Positions 25,501 through 37,500 of a stretch of DNA of 64,000 bases are shown here, in pieces. The position numbers and the translations under genes are program-made. How positions within the stretch are numbered: the first letter of the stretch is position 1; each line of letters opens with the position of its first letter. The DNA lies in contig OX336343.1 of NCBI GenBank assembly GCA_946902875.1, positions 6,747,754 through 6,811,753 of the forward strand, written 5' to 3'. This DNA is from Nematopogon swammerdamellus. Its lineage: Eukaryota > Arthropoda > Insecta > Lepidoptera > Adelidae. The notes beneath the pieces were generated by a model, which saw only the letters and a program-made list of their open reading frames with translations, was not told the origin of the DNA and did not search any database.

Positions 25501-28500
25501 AAGTACACGATTGCCTCACAGTCAAACCATTGTTGTGTTTATTTAGGCGGATCGTGATTTTCCAAAATAATTGTTTTTGTACATATATATATAATACAGT
25601 GATGATACGGAACCCTCGGTGCGCGAGTCCAACTCGCACTTGGCGACTTTTTTTATAGACAACCGGCACAGGTGGCTTTGCCCGACAGTTCAAAAGAAGA
25701 TTAGACACAGCCAATATCACCACTCCTCGCGAAACCACTTTCTTTCATAAACGTTCTCCTGTGAGAGAGAGTGTATCGGTCTTATTTTAGTTTCGGCAAA
25801 GTATAAAATTACCGTAATCAACCATTGGCTGACCGTGGTTCGATTTCAACGTAATACTGTAGGTCCTTTCCCTTCTTACCTTACTAGGTGGTAGGGTTTA
25901 TCTTGCCCGGCTTGGTACCATCGCACTGAATGGAACGTCGGTCGAAACGGCTATGTAAAGAGTTCGTTTTTTTTCGTCCAGTTCAGTGTATGCTGTAACG
26001 GTTACACATGATTTAAAAAAACATAATATATTTAGTAAATTAACAAACCTAACTTAACCTATAAACAAAAATATTCATCCATGATGGGCATCAACGGCGT
26101 GGTAAAAAAGAATTCAATAACTGAAAAAAATAAGATACTCGTAGTTGATGTGTCTACATTTCCAAAATCACAGATAGCAGAATGCTTAATTTAATATTTA
26201 ATCGCTAGTTAGGTATTTTCCGCGGCTGACAGTGATTGCTGCAACATTATCTACTAAGGAGGTCACGCTGGCACGGCATTCGCAGCCCCCGTTCTAAACC
26301 GAATGCTTTTGGGCGTCGTCGTCGGTTCAACAAGCCATGCTGACGGCGGCGGCGCGGGCGCCCAGTGTCTCGCGTTTACATTAAAAAAAAACAGTTATTT
26401 CGTGCAAAAAAATATATTCCCACATCTTCGCGAAATAATGAGCAATAGCGTGGAGACAAGGTCGCGACAACTAAATTCTATATTTAGTTACCTGCTTTTC
26501 TGCGAAACTAACGAACCATGCGGTAGGGCACTGTCTATACGTACATTCGAATCTAAGAATTGTATGTGAAACCTTATCAAACGCACAATATTTTCCATCG
26601 GATAGTGTTTGTAAGGGCGCTTAGGAAACTACTTAGTGTGAAAAGGTTCTGCCAGTGTATCTGACATTTAGAGCCGATAGTACAATAGAAGGAACGATTC
26701 GCGGTCTACCGAACTTTGTCGCCGTACTAAATAGCATTTTGCAAGGAAATCAATACTTACGAACAGGCATCACGGTGTCGAGGAGTTCTCTTCTTGATTC
26801 TTTAGAATCGTAGCTTGCACCATGTCATAAGTAGATAGAATATTGAAAATATTGTATTGCTCCAAGGAACATTTAACAGAAATATGCACATTAGACCATT
26901 TATTTTACTTATTCCTTACAAAGATTTTTTTTTCAGTCAACCTTGGATGTTTGAGTAAATATTGATGGTACATCCCTCCGAAAGAGCTGAATTTTACCTG
27001 CGCAGGCAATGAGTGGTCCCGTACCGCCGAAAGCCGGTAGGACTGGAGAATGGACGATGGACGTATGCAGTCCAGCACTGGATGCCTTAACTCTGACTGG
27101 CATTGCCAAATGACAGTCAGAATTTATGCCAAACGCGTATATAGGTCTATGTTTCACTCAATCAACGATTTCTATCTGTAATCTATGTATTTCTTATTGC
27201 ACGAAGATCTCTACCGCCTTGCCCAGCGAGCTACATGGGGAGCTCGCGGAAATTGGAACAACGAATGAACTCCAGTTCGATTCAGCGTCTCCTCGCACAT
27301 CATTACATCATTATCGCATTTCTCGAGAGGTTTCTCTTCGATTATAAGGCCCGTCGCACACTGCGCCACTTTCACTATCACCACTATTTCTTCAATTCCA
27401 TTGAGTGTGCGCCTTTTAACGCTGTGCCTGGCTAAAATTTTTCAAAATCCCTCGAAAAAAATATGTATTGATCCTCAAAATTAATTGGTAATAAATAAGA
27501 CATAATTAGGTAGGTATGTTATTCTGTATTAGAAACATTGGTTATTAGAATAATGTCATACTTTTCATTTTAAGGAACTTACTTACTTGCCTACGTCACA
27601 CCTAGTGCACCCGTGATGTTAGACCTTGATGAACCAGGTGCCATGTCTACCCTTTGGTCGTGACGGCTACAATACAAGAAGGAAAACACGAACTATTTAC
27701 ATTGCAACTTCGACCGAAGTCAACAGATTCGAGTGTATTACGCTGTCTAAACTTTCTAAAAGAATCTTTAACCATCTCTGTTGTTTTATGGTGAGATTTT
27801 AAAATCGGCCAGGTGTGTCTGTAACAGCCCCTAACTCCTAAAACATTTCCGATTTCGATTTCCTAACTTCCTAACTTCCCCGTGTATGTCGTAAAAGGCG
27901 ACTAAGGGATATGACTCCCTTCTTATATTACTACGTGGTAGGGTTTAACCCGTCCGGGTTGGTACCACCGCACTGAATGAAAGGTCGGTCTAAACGGCTA
28001 TGTAAATAGTTTGTGTTTTGCCGTCCAGTTCAGTGTAGCCGGCACGACCGAAGGGAAGCACTGACGTGGCACCAAGTTCACCCGGTGTTATGGGCTGACA
28101 TCACGGATGTTGTAGGTGATGTAGCCAACCGTATCAGTTTCCATAAAAAAAAAATAACGCCCGTCGTTTATAGTTAAAACCCGTGTTTTACAATGAAACG
28201 TTGGAAAGCAATCTTGCTTTACAAATGCATGTACTGAAAATCGATAGTATAGTCAGAACCAGAACTGGCCGTGTTTACGGCAAGCCCAACTGGTGAAACA
28301 ACGACTACATTTCCCTTGCGATTGCTTGACCTTCTCGCAGGAAGCGCGAGGGACCCGCTTCCTCCCTGCTAAAGGAGCATGAAATAATGAATGATACATG
28401 AGAGAAGGGAAAGTCCGACTTGGGCCATTGTTTGAGTTATGGTATAGAAAGTCATTAATATTTCAATTTGAAATGAAATGAAATGAAATATTACACAAAC

Positions 28501-31500
28501 ATCATTACACTGCAATAAACTAGTCTCCTGCACTAGAAAATTTCTGTCTCGCAGAAAGACTTTTATAATATACAAAGTGACATATTTATTTTGCGCTCAC
28601 TAGTAACATCGAATAAATGTTTGCAAAATTTTAGTGAATGAAATTGGTAATTTAACACATGCAAATTAGTTAGAATAAAAAATAAAAACATTATTGAATT
28701 AAATGTTAAAAATATATTTGATTTATGTATATAAATAGTTATATTATTATTGTATCCTTTTAATATATATCATTATTTCAATATTTAAATTAATTTGGTA
28801 TTAGTGTATAAGTTAGTACATAAAATAAATTGAGTTTTAACAACATTTTTTATAATTTAACCTATTAAATGTTTACCCTAAGCAATAACAGTAAGAAGGT
28901 CCTCTGTATTTTTGTAGTCAAGGCCATGACTCAAGTGTAATTTTTCGACCTTTCCCAATTTTTTCGTGGAAATTACACAGTTTTTCCGACTTTTTATATA
29001 TAAGCTGAGCAAGGAATGTATAGAATCGCCGTGCAAAACTTGTTCGGAAATACTCGTAGAGATTATAGTTCTAAAATCTTAGCTTTTTTATCGTGGTTTT
29101 TTTTCGTTGGAGTGTGATTCTATCAGCAGTTTTCACCCGACCAGTTTATTGCTCTGTCGTAATACTTTGACAATTTTTTTAAACAAAAAGAGAAGGTAAA
29201 AATAATAATTAAATAAACAAAAGAGAAAAAAATTACAATAAAAAAAAATAAAATTAACCTAATAAATAAATTTCTTAGTGCCGAGGATGCAGGTCGCGTT
29301 CCCCCTCTGGATATCCAGGCTTATCCTCTTCAGGAAGTAGGCCGAGGCATGAGGTGTGACCGATGGCGGCCGCCATAGCCATTCTTTGTGGTTTCAAGAA
29401 ATCTGGATGTGTTTAGAAACGATTATTTCAAGTGACAACTATAAAATTCTCACTACACACATTAAAACCTCTCAAGAAGCCTTTGTTAAACATCGGAACT
29501 ATGTTAGGGTTGATATTAATAAATATCTTTCCGTAGAAAAATCCACTCGCGTTAAAATATTTACAAAAATATCAGCTAGATAGTCGTGAACGCTATATCA
29601 TAATTAGTGGCTGGTAGGGTTCAAAGGTAGTTTTGCACACGCCAAGGACCCAAGAGAATCGATTCCACAAGCCTATGACATAACATTCAGCCTATATAGT
29701 CCATTCGAGTGGTGTATAGCATTACCACACGGACGAGTGGCCCTCTGTGTCGATTCCCAGATGACGTGTCTGTTGGCGAATTGGGGGTGACATTCCTGTC
29801 AGGGTTAATCGACTTATCTTACCTGTCGATAAACACAGGCTGCACAATGTAAGTCGGTTGACTATATGTAGACTGACTGCTGGCATTTGACATGGTCGGA
29901 AAATATTATATAGTATTATTGCTGTTTATTTTTTTTTTATATATAGAAAGCACGACTTGTGGCCCCGAGTCATCCATAAGATGTCTAACGACGCCCATGG
30001 ACATGGCGAACACCATGCCGGCCTGACAGGTGCCTATTCACGCCTCTCTTGAAGGACCCGAGACTATACTTGGTTTTATTGACCGTTATGGCAGTTAGAT
30101 GCACAAAAACTTGTCATAATTTGTTCTATCCGGTTCGATTACTCCCACGAAGAACTGTTTTTTTTTTTCATAAATATTATTACAAGTATTTTAGTGACTA
30201 TCCACACCACATGTAACCTACATAATAATATCGCCTGCAGTCTATCGAAAGTACAGCTTGAGAGCAAGATTAACCATTTTACTAACAATTTTAATAAAAT
30301 CATCAGTGTAAAGAGACTATGTTAAATTTTGATACGTAATTTGTATCAACTAAAAATATATTTCGACTGGTAACCCATAAATGTTCTATTTCTAAGTATA
30401 AACGAAAGGGTGTTTTGGGATTGAAAGGGGATAATGAAAACGCAGTAAGTATGTATTTAGAACTTTGTGAACTGTGAATAACATAATAATAAACTTTTAT
30501 TGTACGACTAGCTTTTGCCCGCGGCTTCGCTCGCGTGAAATTCGTATTTCAAAGGAAGAAAGTAAACAACTAAGGGCGAGCTGGGTTCAGGTAAACGATA
30601 AACCGTCTCGAAGAAAGTGAGTAACTTTTTGAGGCCGAAGGCGAAGTTGCGTTCAGGAAGACGATAAACTATCTCGAAGACAGTAAGTAACTATGGGCGA
30701 GGCCGAAGGCCGAGCTGCGTTCAGGATGAGGGTAAACTTTTCGAAGAAAGTAAGTAACAGAGGGCGAGGCTGATGGCCAAGCTGCGTTCAGGAAAACGAT
30801 AAACCTTCTCGAAGACAGTAAGTAACTATGGGCGAGGCCGAAGGCCGAGCTGCGTTCAGAAAGAGGATAACCTTTTCGAAGAAAGTAAGTAACAGAGGGC
30901 GAGGCCGAAGGCCGAGCTGCGTTCAGGAAGACGATAAACCTTTTCAAAGACAGTAAGTAACTATGGGCGAGGCCGAAGGTTTATCCTCTTCCTGAACACA
31001 TCTCGGCCTTCGGCCTCGCCCATAGTTACTTGCTGTCTTCGAGAATTTATCGTCTTCCTGAACGCAGCTCGGCCTTCGGCCTCGCCCTTTGTTACTTGCT
31101 TTCTTCGAGGTTTATGGTCTTCCTGAACGCAGCTCGGCCTTCGGCCTCGCCCTTTGTTACTTACTTTCTTCGAGAAGGTTTATAGTCTTCCCGAATGCAG
31201 CTCGGCCTTCGGCCTCGCCCTTAGTTACTTACTTTCTTTGAGTAGGTCTATCGTCTTCCTGAACGCAACTCATTCACAAACTTTCGTGATTATAATATTA
31301 GTAGTATTTATTTTGGGTAGGTTTGGAGTGAGGCCTGATTTTAGAAATTATTAAGCAAAAGCTAACAATATATAAATTTTTGAAATGTGCTAATTAAGCC
31401 CTTTCATTTGATAGCCAACACTGCATCATTAAAAATTTTTTTTTTAGTTCATTACTTTATGTCCTCTAGAGGGCGCCATATCTTATAGCCTATGGACGTT

Positions 31501-34500
31501 GGATGCGTCTTGACTTGACGACCAGCGGACGGTCAAGACGCATCCAACGATACCTCATTTGTCAAATTATTATAAGTAGTTTCGAAGTTATGAGAGAACA
31601 GATGAACATACGTACATACATACATACATGCATACATACATACATACATACATACCGGTCAAAAACATAACTCTCGCCGTAGTCGGGTAAAAATAAGAAT
31701 CTTTTCGCTAATATTCCACGCATACTACACTACGGACCTACAATATAATAAACAAAACATACGATCAATTAACTTAAATCAAATAGGAACTTCAGTTAAG
31801 TAAATATCCGCTGACATCGACTCGCAACAACACTTTTGCACCTAAAATTAATCAAATAGATACCTAAAGAAGTTAACCTACATAATATTATGAATAGAAT
31901 TAAATAAGAAACTCTGCCGAGACAATGCATACACACACCGCGCTCCGCCAGACCGCATCCCGCGTCGCACCCCGCGCCTCCTCCGCCGCGCTGCCAGTCT
32001 CCGCGAGCGAGACGCGCTACTAACCCCCGCCGCGCCGCGCCGCCGTTTATTTCGGCGCTTGGAACAATTCGATTTGTATGGGAGCCACATCTTAGCGTAG
32101 CCGGAAGTGAATTTTAGTAAGCCTATCCTGTGTCCCGTATATTAAAATGGGCTTGTACTAAGTTTCATCAAATTCGGATGATGGCTTTAAGAGTTATGGA
32201 GGAACATACATACATACATACATACATACATACAGAAAAGATTTCTAAAAATCGTCAATTTAGCTTTAGTATCATACACAGAGGCTACAAACTCAATATT
32301 TCCTAAAACAAAGTAACTTACTCCATGACCATCCCTTACAGATTTATTATTAGTATTGATGATGTAGCGAAGGACATACCCTTCTCCTACGGAGCGGCCG
32401 ATATCGGCCGCTTTATACATTAACGTCATGATAAACTTAGCGTTAGCGTTGTGATTCCGCTACAGCGCCATCTAGACGCGCAACACCAATTTAAATCGGA
32501 GATAATAGATGGCGTTGGTAGATTTTTGTGTATTTATGCAAGCGCATTTATTTATAACAATTTTCCGGCATTTCTGCGACCAGGACCAGCAGACCAACGG
32601 AATGTTCAATACCAGCCACCAGATTTAAGCCCTGCCATGACTGTCATGTCATGCTCATGATACATGGCAATAGTTCTGGATCCAAGTAATTTGCTAGTTC
32701 CACCTAACAAGAAGTACCTACAAAAGTGTTTATGTTCTACGCTAAATACATAGGCGAAGCAAATATGGATAAATTATACAGACTTCGCTAATATTATTGT
32801 CCGTCCGTAGCAGCTCTTACAAGTATTTGTCCATCTTGTTTCAGCACTATTTATCTCGCTATTTATACACAAATGAAATGTCAAAAGCGTTATACCTACA
32901 GACAGACCTACTGTACGAACAAATAGTTTCGGAGCGAGTTGCTAAACTACGGTAAAAGCCCAAAGTCGTGAGAGCCCGAAGCTTCGCTAAAATTTTAGAC
33001 TTTCGAAGTTTCTTCGTTTACAAAACAACATCGGGAAAACGTCACATAAATTAAATATGACTTGGTTGGAAAACTGAACACCAAGGTGTGCTATTCGTGC
33101 ACTACGCGGTCGGAAAAGGAAAGGATGTTTCGTTTACTGCGATACTTTTCATCGGATCATATGCTTTTCAGTTGAAACCGCGTTGTTGAAACGATCTAGT
33201 AGAGTCAATTGACCACATATTTCCACCCTAGTCTCGGCTGCTTCAAGAGAGGCGTGTACGGGCGCCTGTCAGGCTGGCATGGCATTCGAAACCCCCGTAT
33301 ACGGCCGAATATCCATGTGCGTCCTTGAACACCTTATGGGTGGATCGGCGCTTGATGTCGCGCCTTTAATAAAAAAATCCCCCGAACCACGGAGTCCCTA
33401 TGCTTCTTTGTAATTTTATTAGAATTGATTGAATATTTCATCAGTCGTCTCGTAGAGTAGTTCAGTTCAAGTGTGAATAGTTCGGGTCGAGTTATGCCGC
33501 GTCGTCGGGGCATAGCGTGCGAAGCTCGCGTGCGCTCAGCCAGCCCGCCGAGCGATCCGCGCGCCGCCCGGTCCGGGCCCGTCGCGCTCGTATGCCATTT
33601 GGAAGCTCTTTTTATATTACAATAAATTACCTTATGCTAATTATGGAAGGGGAGAATGAGTACAAATTGGCGAAGAGCAGTGAGCTTTGTAGTAGATCAC
33701 GAACAATGATTTACATAATGCTAATATTCTTGTTTCCCTCGCCGACGACGACGCGACGCCCAACGAGACGATTCTCGGCAGTGGCGGTGCTAGACCAAAT
33801 GTAGACGTCAGCGACATCAGCTTTGCGAGGGCCTCTTTCATTTCCCAGTCAGAAAGAAAACGATAAATAGAATGAGATTGATGTATGGGTATATGAGTTT
33901 TATTGCTATGACAAAAATTACATGAACAATAACAAATCAAAATAAATAAACCAACAAGCAATTAGCCCAAAGTCTGCGACCATAATTTGATGATAATTTT
34001 TGGGATCGCGCGATCCCAAAGGGAGTCAGCTAGGGTAAACGAATTTTTGCGAGGCCCCCTCAGGCGCTCGGCCGACGCCTAGCGCCGCCACTGGTTCACG
34101 GCGGTACAGGTTCATTCTAAAAGTGAAAGCACCTCTCTAGAACCTTTTCACACGAATGGCTTTTCTACTCGCCTTTAATAAAAACTCGATTATGCGTACT
34201 TACATATTTTTTTTATAGAAAGTGCGACATGAGGCGCCAAGCCACCCATAGAGTGTCTAACGACGCCCATGGACATTCGGTCGAATACGAGGGCTGCGAA
34301 TGCCATGCCGGCCTGACAGGTGCCCAGCCCATTCACGCCTCTCTTGAAGGACCCGAGACTGTAAGAGAATATACACATTCGCGTGTGACAAGATTCTATG
34401 TCGACTTTTTACAACTTATTAGTACTCGACTGACATAATGGAGGGTGGTTGGATATGTAACACACGACATTAGCGCATTTCACATCACACCCCAATGCAC

Positions 34501-37500
34501 TTGTAGGTTGAACAGAGCTCTATTTTTTTTTTTTTACGACACGGTTGGCTACATCACCTACAACATCCGTGATGTAAGCCCATAACACCGGGTGAACTTG
34601 GTGCCACGTCAGTGCTTCCCTTCGGTCGTGCCGGCTACACTGAACTGGACGGAAAACACAAACTATTTACATAGCCGTTTCGACCGACCTTTCATTCAGT
34701 GCGGTGGTACCAACCCGGGTGGGTTAAACCCTACCACCTAGTAATATAAGAAGGGAGTCATTCATATCCCTTAGTCGCCTTTTACGACATACACAGCTCT
34801 AATATCTGGATGGAAGTGTTCTGCTCACCGCCTGTTACTAAGCGGATCATTTCATTGTGGAAGCCCAGCCTCGGTAGCTCAGTGGTGCGGTCGGTCGACT
34901 GTCGGTCATGATCACGCACACCTGGGTCCGGTCAGTACTTGCATGGGTGACCGCTCGACCGTTGGAGGCTGACCGTGGTTCGGGTTCCATGTAAAACTGT
35001 AGGTCCCTTCCCTTCTTATCTCACTAGGAGGTAGGGTTTAACCCGCCCGGATTGATACCACAGCACTGAATGAAGGATCGGTTCAAACTGCTATATAAAT
35101 ATAGTTCGTGTTTTCCGTCCAGTTCAGTTTAGCCGGCCGGCACGACCGAAGAGTAGCACCGACATGGCACCTAGTTCACCAAGTATTATGGGCTGACATC
35201 ACAGATGTAGGTGAAGTAGCCAAGTGTAGCTACTGCACACTAAAAAAAATATTACTGCTAGTAAATATTAGATTAATTTAAAATGTATGAAACTCGTATT
35301 TTATATAAATTGTATTTAGTCTCTTAAGTGGTAAGTAAGCACGTACATAGGTACATCGCGTCGTCGTCGAACCCTGAAATTTGTTTTTGCTGCACTCCTG
35401 TATTCCCTCGTCCTCGGCTCAAATTACGTGGTTTTTGGTCGACCGTACCCCACGCAACCACAAAATTGTTGTGTGTAGTGTTTTTTTTTTTTTATGGAAA
35501 CTGACACGGTTGGCTACATCACCTACAACGTCCGTGATGTCAGCCCATAACACCGGGTGAACTAGGTGTCATTTCAGTGCTTCCCCCTTTGATCGTGCCG
35601 GCTACACTGAACTGGTCGGAAAACACAAACTATTTACATAGCCGTTTTGACCGACGTTTCATTCAGTGCGGTGGTACCAACCCGGGCGGGTTAAACCCTA
35701 CCACCAAGTAAGATTAGGAGGGAAGGGACCTACAGTTTTACGAGGTGTGTACAGAGTTGTGCAGTGTTGTAGAGGGAAATAAAGCAGGGCGTGTGTTAGT
35801 GTGCGCAGGGGCGTGCGGCGTGGCAGGAGGCGGCGGCGCTGGCGTCGGGCGGCGCGGGCGCGGGCGCGGCCGGCGCAGGCGGCGCGGCGCGGCGCTGCTC
35901 CGTGCCCGGCGACCACCCGCGCGCGCGCTCCGACCACCGCAAGTGGCACCGCACCAACAGGGTAACTAACTCTACCTAGCTAGTTACTAAACCTTGTCGT
36001 ACACTATGTTATGTGAATTTATTTTTAAAAATCCGCACACCACCGGTGGATCTTGAAGTACCAGCTAGGGTAAAAGGAGAAGATAAGAGTATCAGTAAAC
36101 AACATAACACGTCATAAAATATTTTTGCCGCGCACACAACTCCTTGTCGTTGCTGTAATCCTGGTACTTTTTCAATTGTTACAATTTACATTTACTTCCC
36201 GTTGACTGCGGAGCGGTCAATATCGACCGCTAGAGCACTATGTACCGTCAACTATGAAGCGGTCGATATCGACCGCCGCGTTGTCAGCGAGCTCCAAACC
36301 GCTGCATGGGCCGAACAAAAAATTTTTTTCCTTCTATCTCACTTAGCCGTGTTTATTTGAAAGAGATAAAGTATAATGTAGAATTATTTAGCTACACATC
36401 GGTACCTACCACCAACTTGATCTGTCCTGAGACGACAGATTAGGAAACTTGATATGTCCCGAGACGACAGATTAGGAATAAAATTTCTTAGTCTCTCGCC
36501 TTTTGTCAGTGGGTGTTGTATGTGCGAGTCGTCTTTTGGTTTTTGCAATTTCAAAGCTAATTTGATTATACGTATATGGATAAAAATGGGCTCAAATATG
36601 AATGTTTAGTTCTTTCCGAAGAGAACAATAGTGTTTTCTTTGCACTAAACGTATAAATGATCAAGATATTGGCATTTTACATAACCTCGAATATTTTCGA
36701 CTCAGTGTCGTAATTTATTTCTAGTTTTGCTAAAATTCGTGATTTTGAGTGTAGAAAGTGTCTCAAGATAAGGAGATAAAATTATCTATTCAACCATGGG
36801 CTTTCCATGTACCTAACTGACAAATATTTATGTAATAAAATTCGCCAAAATGTTGGAATGGCTTGTGAGTGCGAAAGTGTTGTTTTTTTGTTTTTGACCA
36901 AAATTTTGGTCGAATTCCAGATTTTATTGTGTGCGACACAGGAGCTGCTTATACACGAGAAAGGTAGGATTAGATTGTATGTAATGTATTACCTTTTATG
37001 ATAAAAAACTATTTGACCGATTTGCAGTTGTGAAATTTTTTTTCAAAATAGAAAATCAGAGAGAATTCGCGATTTTCACATAGAACAACTTTACAAAATA
37101 ATTTTGTTACCTAGATAGAATATGTAATATACAAGGTGTAAAAACGGCGAGTACATTAAATTTAGGAAATGATTATTGGGACCAAGAGTCAAAAAAGTCA
37201 AATAACTTTTTTCTGAATTCCCTTTAAATAAAAAGTTACAGTTTTCATACAAACTAATTGATTATTTTAGTGTAAAAATGATCTAATGACAACAGGGCGG
37301 CGCGGAGGGGGGAAGAGCGGGTGAGACGTGAGCGTCTCGGACGGTGGTGTTGGCGGGAGGGGCGGGGGTTAGCTTTGTGAGTGGAGGATTGGAGGTCGGC
37401 AGGCGGGGATGCGGAGCGGCAACTACGCGTTAAGCTACACTAGACGAAAACATACATTTCAAAAATTCATATCTCGAAAACTAGACACTTTAGATAAAAA

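Noticed and set aside
31878..32090. Arg-rich minus frame (RSRRLAARRRR)
   Set aside because: GC-rich stretch next to a dispersed repeat; no start or splice support.
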